Below are positions 1 through 12,265 of a stretch of 64,000 bases of DNA, one piece after another; the stretch's first letter is position 1, and each line of letters begins with the position of its first letter. The position numbers and the translations under genes were made by a program. Origin of the DNA: Hypomyces perniciosus (lineage: Eukaryota; Ascomycota; Sordariomycetes; Hypocreales; Hypocreaceae); assembly GCA_008477525.1 (NCBI GenBank), contig SPDT01000007.1, forward strand, positions 620,001 through 684,000, in the 5' to 3' direction. Below the pieces are notes generated by a model. That model was given only the letters and a program-made list of their open reading frames with translations. It ran no database searches and was not told the DNA's origin.

Positions 1-3000
1 ATACCTGCAGGTATATTTGGATTTTTTAGTTTATTTACTTTAAGCCGCCATTAGTTTATAGGTAGTATATAATACTAAGCTATTATTCTATTCCCGCTAA
101 TTGGCAGAATACTCTTTAAAATTTATTAATTTAATTAAACCCCTTATGATTTATAATAGACTTAAGTATATTATAGAATTAATAGTAGTATTAAAGGAAG
201 CGCTGTGCGCAGGCCTTTATATTTATACTCTTTATAGCTTTAAGTATAACTGCTTTAATAAACTAGTTTATTATTATATATAAATATTAGGCATTAAAGG
301 GACTAGTTAAGGGAAGTTTAATAATAAAATCCATTACTAAGTCGCTTTATATATATAAAGGGATTAGTAAAAGTTTAAAAAGATTGCGCTTTGAGGTTTT
401 TTAATATTGCCTTTTTCTATAAATACTGCAGTTTTTTATAAATTAATATATAGTTTAAAAAAGGCTAAGCTAATAGAATCTTTAAGCTATAATCGCGAGC
501 GTACTATCTTAATTAGGGTAGCCGGCTATTATTATATTATACTTAGCTTATATAATATATATATATAATATAGTCCCTGCTTTATTTTCTCCTCCTAGAA
601 TTTAAATTTAATGGCGAAAGGTAAGGCAGGATTATTTATTAATTATATATTCTGTAATTTAGACTTTTAATTAAAAGTTAAAGGGGAAGCTGTATTCTTT
701 TAACTTTACTACTATATATACTTTTTAATAATTAAAGTCAGCTTATATTAACTAGTCTTAAAATTGCTGCAGTTTTGGGTTATTGTCGAATACTTGTATT
801 TAAAGAATGAAGCTATTAGTAACTTTTAGCTGGCAGATTACTTTTAAAGTTACAGGGAGCAGCTATATATAGCGGCCTTACTTTTATTTATTGTCTTTAT
901 CTTCTAGCCGATTTTATTTTTAGCAGCTAAATGCATTAAAGACTATTACTTTATTGCTAAGCTAATACTATATTATTATATTAAATTATAAAAGGAATTT
1001 AGTTTAATAAATCTGCCTCTTTAAAAGCTTTTAATGCATTATAAAGTACTGCAGATTTTTGTAATTTAAAATTATAATAAAGGGTCTATAGCTTTATAAC
1101 TTAACCCTTTATTCTTTTAAATAGTAAATAATAGCTAGTATTTCTTTATTATAGATTAAATAATTATATTTAGCTAAGCTTAGTTTTTTTTAAATAATAT
1201 ATAACTATATTACATTTTCCCTATTTATCCTTTTATAATAATATACCCTTAAGCGTATACCCTAAACAGTTAGGTTTAATTATTATCTTTTTACCTAGGT
1301 TTTATATTTAAAGTATTAAAGCCTTATAAAAGCAGCGCTTTAATTCTTTAAAAAAAGCTTCTTTATTATCTCTTTATGAAAAGGGAACCCCTTTTTTTAT
1401 TAAGTAGGTAAAGGGGAGTGCTATATATAAGAAGCTGGGGATAAAAATACAGTAATAGTTAGCGAATCTAAAAAAGCTCTATATACCTATTATTAACGCA
1501 AGGGCTCTTTATTTATATATTATTTACTGCTTTTTAAAGTTATAGGTAATGCCCTTCCCTATTTAGATAATAAAGTTAAAGTATTTAACCTCTTTTTAAG
1601 TAAAAGAGTATTTTACTAGGTTAAGGTATAAGCTAGCGTTTATAAAAGCGCAGAGTATATATTATATTTTCTTTATATAATCTTTAAATAAACCGTTTAA
1701 GTATATTAAGATATTATTAATATATATAATAGTAAAGTTATTTAAAAAAAGTAAAATATATAATTAATAAACTATTAAAATATTATTAAGGCGCCAGTAA
1801 GCCTAAATAGTATAACTCTTTATTTATATAATCTATAATATATATAAAATACAGTTTTATATTTATTCCTTTTTATAATATAGATTTTATAGAAAGCGGC
1901 TATTATATTTAGCTTAATAAATTATTTTATTTAAGTAAAGGTATTTAATATTTTTATAAATAAGGGTAAAGGGTAGTGGTTTTATTATATAATTGCATTA
2001 AAAGTATAGTAATATATATAGAAATATACTCCTCCTTTTAACTTATAGGCTAAGAATATAGGTATAGTAGTAGTTAAGCTATTAGCGCAGATAAACCTTT
2101 TATTAAATAAGTTAAGGAGAGTTTTATATAATATTAATAGCTCTTTTCGCGATATATTATATAAAGGGCTTTATAAGAGCTCTAGCTTATTATTATCTTT
2201 ATTGCGCTTTAAAGGGATTTTATAATTAATATTTAGCTTTTAAGGCAGTAGTTTTACTGCTTTTTAAATAAAGAATAATAAATAGAATTTATTATAGAGT
2301 TTAAAGGCAATAGTTTTTTTTAATTTATTAACTTTTTCAGTTAAAGTGCTTTTTTATATTTATTAATGTAATAGTATAGAGATAGAATATATATTTTTTG
2401 CTAGATTGTTATATATAATAGTATTCTGCTTAAAGGGTTAAAGCAGATATAAATAAGGCAGTTTATAAAGCTTATATACTTTTAAGTTTTAGATTACTTA
2501 AAAATTACAGTTAAATATTTACTTTTTAATAAAGGATCTACTGCTTAACAGTATTATATATTACGCTATTTACTTTGCCCTATAGTTTCCTAAAAAGTAG
2601 GTTATAATCTAAACCTTTAGCTATATATATATATAAGTATTAGATATAGCTATAGAGCGTTAGGTAGATTATAGTTATAAAGTTAATTATTATTTGTAGA
2701 TTTTCTTTAAAACAGCTGTTTAATTGCTGTTCTTTAATTGCAATTTAAGGGAGGTAAAGTCTTTTTGTGAAAGAGTATTTTATAATAATATAGTAATCGC
2801 AATTAATATTAAAGAAAGTAGAGATTTATATATTTTTCATTTTAGCTTATAATATTATTAATTTATTATATATTTACTGCTTAAATTCCTTTTATCTATT
2901 AACTTCCACTTTATTTAATTTTAATATTTAATTTTATATTAAAGCTATTTTTTTAATAAACTATTAAAAGAATTAAAGTTATTATTAAATTTAATAACTT

Positions 3001-4223
3001 AAGGTTTTTACTCCTTTTAAGCTTATACTTTAACTTTATAGACCCTATTAATATAAGCTTTAGATTTCTTTTTAAGAGTTTATAGATATTCCTATATTAA
3101 GTGCTTAAAGGAATTATAGTAAAAGTATATTTAGCCCTTTTTACTTAAAAAGGAGTCTTTATACCGCTGACTTTTAGTGCAGTTAATGCTAGTTATTTAT
3201 ATATCCCCTTTATAGTTATAAGCGTCATATTTAGCGTATTTATTACCTTTAGCCTTTATATTCTTTAAACCTTTATTTATTATAAAGGAGGCAGCCTTTA
3301 TAAATATAGTAGATTTATTGCAGTTTTATTGCTTAATTTTACTAGTAATATTTTAAACTTACTCTAACTAATAATTATATTCTTATAAAAGGTTAACTAT
3401 AATTAAACTGTATTATAGCTTTAAAAAGAAAGCTTTTTATTAATATAAGCTTAAAGACTTTAATCTTTATAGCTTTAATTAAAATATATTATAAAGACTT
3501 AAAGGTTATATCTGCCTTTTTACTTATTTCAAAAGTAATAAATAATTATTATATACTGGGGCTTAGTTTTAAGGCAAGTGTTAATAAAATACTAAAGATC
3601 TTTATTGCCTATATAGAGATATTTATTAAAAGCTATTTTATTGTATATTTACTGCATTTAAGCTTTATATTTATTTTATTTCCTTACAAACTTTAAAGGA
3701 TTAAGAAAGGGTTTCCGCCTTTTTTAATATAATATATTAGTCTATAAAGGAGGCAGCGTTTCCTTTATATTATTCCTTTTAATATTAAGCGCTAATATAA
3801 TAGTATTTATTTATTTTATAATTAACTGTAATAATTAGTTAATTAAAGTAATAATTTACTTTTTATTAAGGCTAGAGTTATTATTATTAGTAAAGTTAAC
3901 TATTTTAGTGTATATAGGGAATTAATAAAATTAATAGAAATAAGCTTTGAATATATAATGGGTATAGCCTTTTATAGTAACTGATAATAAGGCGCTGTAA
4001 AATTATTTATTTAAACTTAAAGAGCGAGGGAATAGGAAAGGGGATTATCTAGCTATATAGATATTGATCTATAGTGTAGTGGTGTATATGCGCGTAGGCC
4101 TAGGGCTTGTCTGCGGTGCCTGATGTATATATATCTGCATTAGCTGGTCTGGGAGATATAGGGAATTGTAGTGCCGGGCTCGGTATAGCCGAGGTCCTTC
4201 CTAATTGGGTCTAACCCGTGACA
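1..4223 (-). mobile_element. Ty3/Gypsy retrotransposon, family C, copy 1 (RIP-degraded, cut by window edge)
   Basis: This is the 5' part of a Gypsy LTR retrotransposon coded on the minus strand; the rest lies left of the window. Read on the minus strand, about 2000-1961 gives a Gypsy reverse-transcriptase stretch (NHYPLPLI preceded by NAII), and about 1745-1690 gives FTIIYINNILIY, the RIP-altered form of the YIDDILIY catalytic box. Stops replace Gln and Trp codons throughout, so nothing is translatable. The sequence is collinear with family C copy 2 (about 13080-17680). It was inserted into a family B LTR: the 5 bases after its terminal CA (ATTAT, 4224-4228) continue into B sequence. The element order is known from the LTR at its right end. 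Confidence 0.88.
3954..4223 (-). repeat. LTR of Gypsy family C (5' LTR of copy 1)
   Basis: 270 bp, the same length as the left LTR of copy 2. On the minus strand it starts TGTCACGGGTTAGACCC and ends in a RIP-altered CA. The outer half still holds GC-rich blocks, while the inner half is strongly converted to AT. Confidence 0.88.
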
Positions 4224-4626
4224 ATTATAGAATAATGCTTCATCTTCTATAATAGTCCTTTAACTTAATAATAGGGATACAGTAACAGAATTAAGTTTAT
4301 AGCTATATTCCTATTTTCCGCAAAATTTATTTATATATAAAATCGCTTAAATTAACTTGCAGCTATATAAACAGGAAATCATTTTAGTCAGATTTCTTAT
4401 AATACCTATTATAATACCTATTATAAGTATTATATTAAGTCTAGGGTAGGCAGGGTAGCTGCTCCTAGCTTAATTGTTATCGTTAAGGATAAAAGAGAAT
4501 TCCTGACTTACACCAGAGTTCCTCCGGAACTTGGTCCTAGTATTAGGCCTAACTCTGGGTCTAGCCAGAATAGGAAGGTTATCTAAATGCACTAAAATCC
4601 TTCCTTTTTAGCCCTCCTTTTTAACA
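4224..4626 (-). repeat. LTR B fragment split by Gypsy C copy 1
   Basis: Reverse-complement match to the 580 bp family B LTR seen at 16406-16985 and 19409-19988. It ends with the B terminus (GCCCTCCTTTTTAACA, reading outward at 4611-4626). The missing portion lies beyond the Gypsy C insertion, outside the window. ATTAT at 4224-4228 is B sequence reused as the target of Gypsy C. The block is followed by RIP-altered Gypsy DNA at 4627, so B was itself inserted into that older element. Confidence 0.82.
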
Positions 4627-7600
4627 TTAATAAATTAACTTTATTTAATGTTTATATTAAATATAGGCTAAGGAAGCTTAACTTTATTAATCCTTTATTT
4701 TAATACTTTAACTTTTATACTTTTATTGAAATTAAAGAATTATAGTAAAGTGATATAATAATAATTTTATAGTATTTTTTTACGATTGAGGCTAATAGCC
4801 TACATAAACTAAAAGGATTTCTAGTAGTATATTATAGTAATTAAGAATATATAAAGTTATTTATAGATAAAAGTATTGCTTTAGTATTACTTTAAGTTAA
4901 AGGATAAAACTTAAATACTATTTAGTAGATAATTTACTTACAAAGTATAATAGCTAGAGTTATAGTTCTTAGTTTATAGGTTATATAGTAAACTACCATA
5001 AATTTATTATTAAAATTATAATAGTGTTTATATTTAATTATTTTATAAACTTAAGAAAGAAATTACTTTGTTAAGGAGAAAATTTAAAGTTAAAAAGTAG
5101 TTAATATATTTTACAATAATACTTAAATTATTAATCATAACCAATTAATTTATTATTAAAGTAAAGTTTATATCTTAATAAGTTTTTATATTAAGATTTT
5201 AATATTATTTTATAAAAATTTTTGTATTAAACATTAAAAAGTTAATTATATTTTAAAATATATTATATTAATATATTATTAATAAAGTATAAATTAAAAT
5301 ATAAAGCGGTATATATTTATATATTATATTTACTAAATAATCAAAGTAAAAATATATTAACTTTATCGTAAATTTATTTCATTATTAATATTTAAAAGAC
5401 TTTTTAAAGAAACTTTTATAGATTTTATTATAAATTTACAACAAATTTTAAACTATAAGGATAAATACTTATATAATATAATTTTTATTATTATTAATGT
5501 TAGGTTAAGTAGGCCGGGGCCCTACTACCTGTCAGTGCTAGGGCCGGCGCTAGGGAGCTTTTATCTGCTAATACAGCAAATACAAGCTGATATATACATC
5601 GCGTCAGCAATATATCAGACTATACAGGCGCTATAAGTGCCTGTATACAGCTTCTTTTTTATATTAGTTATATGTATATATATAGTAAGGCCACTATAGT
5701 ATATTCTCTTTTATAGAATTAAACTTTATTTCCTATCTCTCTATACTTTATATAGCTATACTGCGCTCTGTTACAATTAACTAGTATATAAAATACATAT
5801 TATATATAATTATAATAGTATATATTATAAGTAGTAAAGTCGCTAACCTTTTTATGAAACACATTTATTTAATGTTTAAAACACTATAAGGAATTATTTT
5901 TAATACAGATTAATTATTTAAATCGAGATTTTAGTAAAGTTTTTATTATTTATTTAGATATAAATAGTAATTTAATATTACTTTTTACTTATAAATTCAT
6001 CGTTAAGTTAAATAGTAAAATTAAACTTCAAAGTATTATTTATATTTTTTATAGTAAATAATAAAATAATTTACTATAAATTTATTTTTTATTTAATTTA
6101 TATATAATAATACTAAATCTTTTATAAATAACTATTTATAAGCTTTTTTATAATATAACTATAAGCCTAATACTTTAGGTTATGATAAATTAACGTATTA
6201 TAAATATTATATTAATATTATTATAAAAGTAAAGAAGTTTTAAACTATGTATAAAATAATAAAATACACTTTATAATAAAGCTAAAAAGAATATAAAAAG
6301 TAATATAATATTTATTAATTTAAAAAAAATTTTCCTACTCGTAATTAAATATTATTGTTTATAAAATATTTAAAACTTTAAGAATTTAGTAAAGAATTTA
6401 TTAAAAAGTATATTGATTTCAATTAAATTAAATATTAAATTAGAATAAATCGATTAATATATCAGCTTTATGTTTTATTTTTTATGAAAATTTAAAATAT
6501 TCTTAATATTATAAATGTTAAATTATATTATAGCTATTAAAAAAAACTTTTTAAATTAATAAATTACCTGTTTAATATTAAAGACATATTTAAAGTTAAT
6601 AAAAGTTTTAATTATAAATATAAAGGAATATAGTATTTATATTTAATTAAATTAAAGAATTATTTAAAGATTAATAATATTAAATAAAAGAAAACTAATT
6701 TTATTAATATTCAATTAATTTTAAAGTATTAATAATTATTTATTAATAAATACTTAACTGTTATTATTAAATATTCTAAAATTAAAAAAGTAAAGTACTA
6801 TATATTTTTAATTAATTAATTAAAAATAAAGAATAAATTTATAATAGTATATATTTTATAGTAAATAAATAGTAATATTATTATTAAATAATAGTTAATT
6901 TCTTTTATCTTTAAATAATACTTTATTATAATCTTTTATAATAATAAAATATATTTAAAGGAATATAGGAATTTTAATATACTAGTATATTATATAATAA
7001 TTAATTAAAAGTTGCTTATTATAAATAAAGAAATATAGATTGAAATAAATGTATATATTATAATAGTAATAACAACAAAAAAATTAATTTAATTGAAAGT
7101 AATTTTAAGGTTTAAGTGCTTTAAGTTTTAGTAGTAGTACTATTTACTTACTATGAACTTTTTTTCTTTTTCTTTTTTTATTAAATTTAACTTTTATTAT
7201 ATTAATATAAAGCTTTTCTTATATTAAATTTATAATAATATTATTATAAATTACTTTTTTATTCAGTATTATTATATATTAAAACAGTAATAGTAAAGTA
7301 TTTACTTTATTAATAAAGGACTTTCAAAAATATTAAATTAATATTTTAATAGTATTAATAAATCAATAAATAATTAAATTATATAATTTATTATTTAAAC
7401 AATAATAAAACTTTTTTTAAAAGCACTTAATATAATATAAATTAATATAAAAAGTTTTACTTTTTAATTATATAGAATTTATATTTATTATTATAGTATT
7501 AAAATAGCTTTTTTTTTAATTTTATGTTTTATTTAATTAAAAAGGTTAAAATAATAATTATATAAAGTAAAGCATTTATAGCGAGTTAATAGTAATTAAT

Positions 7601-7940
7601 AATAATATTTATATTAAAATATTTATTCAATTAAATTATTATTAGCTTTATAATATTTTATTAGTAAAAGTATACTAATTTTAAAAGGGGGGTATTTTAA
7701 TAAAGATATAGTTAAAATAATATTAGCTATAAGTAAAAATACATTTACTATATTAATGTTTTTAAATACTGTAAAATTGCTATTATTCTTTAAAACTAGG
7801 CTATAAATATATTAAATAGGAAATTATAGTAAAAAATTAATTATAGAAAACTTATAAAGCAGTAATATTTACTATAAAAGGAAAAAAGAAATTTATAATT
7901 ATAGGCTAAATTTCAAAAAAAGAATTATTATTATATAATG
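4627..7940 (+). mobile_element. Gypsy-like retroelement relic related to family D (3' half)
   Basis: Very AT-rich. Long stretches are the reverse complement of the family D interior at about 32500-35950: for example 4700-5000 matches 35900-35560, 6890-6975 matches 33960-33875, and 7000-7500 matches the 33400-33000 region. The orientation is therefore plus strand, running from the pol/integrase side to the 3' end. A polypurine tract (AAAAGGGGGG, about 7684-7693) is followed by an LTR-like stretch whose sequence differs from LTR D, so this is a sister family. No intact reading frame remains. Its 5' half was separated by the LTR B/Gypsy C insertions on the left. The exact right border is uncertain; it could reach 8016. 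Confidence 0.6.
5498..5775 (+). repeat. Solo LTR of Copia family A
   Basis: 278 bp, starting TGTTAGGTTAAGTAGGCCGG and ending GCTCTGTTACA, flanked on both sides by ATTAA (5493-5497 and 5776-5780). The perfect TSD and absence of internal sequence indicate a solo LTR left by LTR-LTR recombination. It is inserted in the Gypsy-like relic. Confidence 0.9.
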
Positions 7941-8306
7941 TTAGACTATAAATCCAGCAAAAGTGAAGCTCTACACAATCTGCGTAGATAAGTGGCCTTA
8001 TATACTATATAACACACCCCCCAGGTGCGATAGTCTAGATAGAGCGCCTGTATTCCCTGTAATCCTATATAAAGGGCAGGGCGCAGAGGACTTTTCTGCT
8101 AACTTTAACCGTGGCTGCGGTGCCTAGATCTGGTTAAACTAGGACTTTTATCTAGATCTGGTTAGACCAGGACTTTCTTCGGCTTTATTTTAATTCCCCC
8201 AAATAGTTGGAACCCTAGCGTATTTTAATTCCTCCAGGACAGAATCAAACTTGCAACCTAAAGCTATGTCGGATAATTTCGCGCGAAACAATACCAGGCT
8301 TATAAC
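7941..8306 (-). mobile_element. Short internal segment of a Copia-A-like, probably non-autonomous element
   Basis: Directly left of a minus-strand LTR A lies the reverse complement of the Copia-type primer-binding site (GGCTTATAAC, 8297-8306; GTTATAAGCC on the coding strand). At the other end, the minus strand reads GGGGGGTG as a polypurine tract at about 8017-8024. It is followed by a TG...CA segment (8016 down to 7941) that contains a TATATAAGG promoter-like motif. Only ~290 bp separates the binding site from the purine tract, far too little for gag-pol. It is less AT-shifted than its surroundings. The layout resembles a miniature LTR element, but the right-hand LTR (264 bp) and the left 76-bp segment do not match each other, so a rearranged or chimeric relic is equally possible. 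Confidence 0.45.
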
Positions 8307-8570
8307 TGTAATAGAGCGCGATACAGCTATATAGAGCATAGAGAGATTGGAAATAAAGCTTAATTCTGTGAAAGAGAATATACCGTAGTAGGCTCGCTAT
8401 ATATACACATAGCTAATATAAAGAAGAAGCAGTGTGTAGGCGCTTACAGCGCCTGCATAGTCTGACACATCGCTTACGCGATGTATATGTCAGCTCGTAT
8501 CTGCTGTATTAGCAGATAAGAGCTCCCTAGCGCTTACAGGCGGTAAGACCCCTGCCTGCTTAACCTAACA
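8307..8570 (-). repeat. LTR of Copia family A
   Basis: 264 bp, read on the minus strand from TGTTAGGTTAAGCAGGC to GCTCTATTACA. Moderately preserved. It is the 5' LTR of whatever element occupies 7941-8306, because a primer-binding site abuts its inner end. The flank at 8571-8575 (CTTGT) has no matching duplicate that I can find. Confidence 0.85.
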
Positions 8571-9389
8571 CTTGTCATATCCTTAACAGCTGAAATAATT
8601 ATTTTATTTAGGTTATCCGTCAGATTACGGGCACTCGCGGAGTTTATGTGATTCCGAAACCGGTCGGAGGTAAACTCCTCTAGTTGTCAAATACATCACC
8701 TCACTAGGTCCATTTGCTGAGATTGGAAAGGCCAATATTATTGCGAATAATACTCTGCCTATGAGATCTTTTGAGCAAATAACCTCCTTATCAGCCGAAA
8801 TTGGACGAACTTTGCTACAGCCAGTTCTTGGGAGGGCCCTCGGAGGTGTTCGAGCCTAAGCAGTTGCGGGTTTTCCGCCCAGCCCATATTGAACAGGCTC
8901 TCGGCTCTCGCAACGTGACGAGAGTGTGAGCAGGACTGTCATTAACTTTGAGTCACAGGAGAATGAATTCAGCCCTACATCCTCGAACTTGTGTTTCAGG
9001 GCGTAGATCATCACTCAAGGGCGACGTTCATCGATTTAGTTCCAGCCGTCAAACCAACACATCATTTTTAGCGAGAGTATACCGTACGTCATTGCCGGAG
9101 GCTGAGGCTCTCAGGCGAAAGATCATGAGATGGCCTATCACAAGGTTTATGTTTTTAGGTCTCAGCTTTAATGCATTCCGCCTCAATCTTAACCACTCCC
9201 AATCCGCCACAAATCCCACACATATTTGCCACTCAGCCCTAGCTCCAGAGGACGCCATTTGATGACTTGGCTGGTGCTTCGTACTTCTGGCGTATTTAAA
9301 TATGTTGAATGTCAAGCGATTATCTCAATATGTGTTCCTACAACATTACCATCTTGTTTTGCCGCATCGAAGATCAAATCATCGACAAA
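8571..9389. other. Balanced-composition intergenic region upstream of the membrane-protein gene
   Basis: Base composition returns abruptly to normal after the LTR. No reading frame here has a recognisable protein. The short overlapping frames at 8948-9315 on both strands show no domain and no supporting splice signals. A TATA-like TATTTAAATATG lies at about 9293-9304, upstream of the next gene. Confidence 0.5.
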
Positions 9390-10085
9390 ATGGCAATATT
9401 TCCTGCCCTCTGCGTGGCCCTTGGTGCCTTGATAGTCGATTCCGTTATCGAGCTCGCCTTTATCTCGACGATGGTTGCGTGGCTGCACACGACTGCCAGT
9501 GGCTCGTTCATCATCAACTACAACAACTCGACGTTCAATTTGCGCGGCATGCCGGTAAACATTCTGCTCGACCAAGGACACACGAGTAACGGCGCAGCGG
9601 GAACAGCCCTCATTCTCGTCGGTTTTGGTGGCATCCTCACTCTCTGGCTTCGCAGTAGACCAAGCATTATTGGAACCAGGCTCACCAATTCCATATACTA
9701 TGTCTGGCTCGTCCTCGCAATCCTGTCCCTTATGCTCACTCTCGGTGCTCTGGCCTACGTCTTTGCTGTCACAAACGCCCATAGCGGACAAATTATCAAT
9801 GTCACCACAGCTTCGACACTCGGCAACCAAAAATACCCCGTGGATGTGTGGACACCACAGAACTGGTTCACCGCGTTCATAAAACTTGACCTAGCTGATG
9901 CTAGTCAGAGGTCTACTATCACGAGTAACCTGCACATTATGCGAGGCTGGCAATACAACCTGATTCCGCTGTTCATAATTCAACTTATTACGACAATACT
10001 CGTGGTTTTGGATTATCTGCAGAGACGGAAGACGCGACCTAACAAGGCAGAGCATGGTAGCGTCAAGCAACATCCCACTGTTTAG
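9390..10085 (+). CDS. Four-pass integral membrane protein, fungal, function unknown
   Basis: An uninterrupted frame encodes 231 residues from the ATG at 9390, which sits in a good context (GACAAAATGGC) and leads straight into the first hydrophobic segment. An in-frame ATG at 9309 would add 27 mostly polar residues and cannot be excluded. Hydrophobic segments lie at about residues 4-29, 69-88, 101-127 and 190-210. The two extracellular or lumenal loops carry NNST (46) and NVT (138) sequons, and the C-terminal tail is basic (QRRKTRPNK). The four-helix plan with a longer second loop resembles MARVEL/claudin-like fungal membrane proteins, but I recognise no family motif. Codon use is normal and there are no RIP stops. 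It is the only gene in an island of about 3 kb between transposon blocks. Confidence 0.72.
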   Translation: MAIFPALCVALGALIVDSVIELAFISTMVAWLHTTASGSFIINYNNSTFNLRGMPVNILLDQGHTSNGAAGTALILVGFGGILTLWLRSRPSIIGTRLTNSIYYVWLVLAILSLMLTLGALAYVFAVTNAHSGQIINVTTASTLGNQKYPVDVWTPQNWFTAFIKLDLADASQRSTITSNLHIMRGWQYNLIPLFIIQLITTILVVLDYLQRRKTRPNKAEHGSVKQHPTV

Positions 10086-11493
10086 CACTCGACCAAGCCA
10101 GCATTAAACTGGTATAATTCCCCATTTGTCAAGGGTGGGCTATCGCGGCAGAAAATGTTGATGTCGCGTAAAGCGGATCATATAGTCAGGACATTCATTT
10201 CACTATACGGGTCGAAAGGCACCTGAATTCCGGCTCTATTCCTCTCTCCTGTCCATTTTGAAGGACCAATGCCTTTCTATCTCTAATAGTTTCCTCGCTA
10301 CCCATTTTACAGTGTATCTAGAATGCGTCGCATTCCTCTAGTCCATATCTTTAGCTCCTCCTTGAGTTCTATATCGCAATTTCCTTCGTTTCAACTTCAA
10401 CAGGGCTTTCTACCTCCTCCGCACTATCCGACAGTTGAAGAGATATTTCGGGGTCACTGAAAACATTTATCGAGACCTACTGAATGATGTAGGCCGGTTG
10501 TATAGCATGATGTTCATGTTCATGTTCGTACCTATCTAGTCCATAGTATTCATGTTTCAAGTACACGGCATGGAGTTTGGAATTTTTCTTCCTTAAGTAC
10601 CGAGCTCCAATATTCTTCCACCCTAAATTTACACTGGCAGAGTACTTGGTATTTTTCATTCCAACATAATCTCGTCAAGGAAGCGGGAAACATGGAGCTG
10701 TGACGTCTTGCTTTAACAGTCATGTGCGTCACATCGAAAGATGCGGGGGTGATTTGGACTTGGTAAGAGGCCATTCAATAACAAAAATGGATTTCCGGAG
10801 CAAGGACTCCCTTGTTAACTTCCACTAAGATTAGATACAAACATCTTTCCTCAGCCCGCACGCTGTGCCTTCATTACCAACTGGCTGAGCCACGGCATGT
10901 CATTCTCAGCTTCACTCTTTTTTAGGCTCCTTTGTACTTTGTACTTTGTACTTTTGCTTCCTTTTTAGGGCTGAAATCGGTATAGCATACACCGCAGTAA
11001 ACCGTCTCTCAGTGAAGCACAGAAGAAAGCCAAGGAGAGAAGACCTGATAGTTGTATAGCAAACGATAATTTTAGCGCAGAGGTGTTGGCAAACTGTCCT
11101 AGTATGCTATTAGAGAGAGATGTCTTTTACTAAATCGGCATCAATGAAGGAAGGCGTTTCTGCTGGGCTTCTCCCTGACCGTTGGATTGTCGGTGTGCTG
11201 CGGCTGAGAGTTGTGCTATTGGACATTGAATCCAACGGCAGGGACTGAGGTACCCTAAATAGGAACATATATGCGCGCAGAAGCAAATAACCCAACTTCC
11301 CTCCTATAACACCAGGTCTTGGCACCTCGTGTTAACGTTTTCGCACGCAACACTACCAATACACTAACAATACACTAAACCACTGCTCGCAATAGCCTCA
11401 GAGCCTGCAAGCAGCGGTTCCTTTAACCTAAGAACGCGTACGCCTAGGAAGCTATAGCAGAAAGTAAAGAACGTTATCCTTATAGGGGCAGAA
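10086..11493. other. Non-coding stretch, balanced composition, with small simple repeats
   Basis: I see no convincing gene. A three-unit TTTGTAC/ACTTTGT microsatellite lies at about 10929-10952 and CATGTT repeats at about 10513-10526. Short frames at 10477-10774 and 11110-11325 (minus) lack domains or introns. From about 11340 the sequence grades into the next RIP-affected element. Confidence 0.5.
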
Positions 11494-11990
11494 ATGGAAC
11501 TCTATATCGATATAATCACTGCTAAGCCCGGCATAAAGCTGGGGGAAGGCCAGTATACTGAAACTGAAACTTACTTAAACTTAAAGCCTAATACCGACAG
11601 CAATTATGGCTCTACAGCACCTAGTCCTCTAAACTCCCTACCACTATCCTTTACGCAATTAAATACCGGAATTAATGCTTTTAAAGCCTTAGAAAGTATC
11701 AAAGCTAACAGCTAGGCTTTATTCAAGGACTATATAGCTACTCTTTATACAGTCTGTAAAGCATTTAATAAGGCTATAGTTTAATTCCTAGTAGGCAGAA
11801 AATATAATATTGCTATTTAAATAGCCTAAAGCTTTATTAATTACTATAGCAATAATAATATTACCACTGAACTATAACTTAAAGCCATTTAAAACTCTTA
11901 TACCAGTAAACTATATATTAGCCTCTTATTTAATATATTATATTAAATACGCCTTTAAATCTATACTGCTATAGCGTTTAAAGCGCATTA
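11494..11990 (+). pseudogene. RIP-damaged coding relic of an unrecognised repeat, left part
   Basis: From ATG 11494 one frame reads 73 residues before the first stop, then continues in the same frame to 11990, interrupted only by TAG/TAA codons of the kind RIP makes from CAG/CAA/TGG. It then resumes after the Gypsy C insertion at 18220. The less mutated start (residues 1-73, rich in Thr/Asn/Pro/Leu) shows no motif I can name. It could be ORF1 of a LINE or the gag of an LTR element. Confidence 0.5.
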
Positions 11991-11995
11991 AATAG

Positions 11996-12265
11996 TGTGA
12001 TGGGCGTGGCCTATTACAGTAGCTGATAATAGGGCGCCGTAGAATTGTCTATTCAAAGCTAAAGAGCAAGAGAATAGAAAGGGGAGCTATCTAGCTATAT
12101 ATATCTCGATCTATAGCGCAGTAGTATATATGCATGTAGGCCTAGGGCTTATATACAGTGCCCGATATATATATATCTATATTAGCTGGTCCAGGAAATA
12201 TAAGGAATTGTAATGCTGGGCTTAATATAGCCGAGGTTTTTCCTAATTAAGTCTAACCTGTAATA
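11996..12265 (-). repeat. LTR C, left (3') LTR of Gypsy C copy 2
   Basis: 270 bp. TGTGATGGGCGTGGCC opens it on the plus strand. The inner end is RIP-altered (CCTGTAATA for CCCGTGACA). It is preceded by the TSD AATAG. Confidence 0.9.

Noticed and set aside
8948..9315. Overlapping frames on both strands before the membrane-protein gene
   Set aside because: No domain, no introns and no start context. They overlap each other and reach the promoter/leader of the gene at 9390.
9312..9830. 172-residue minus-strand frame
   Set aside because: Antisense shadow of the membrane-protein gene; the sense strand shows clear hydrophobic periodicity.
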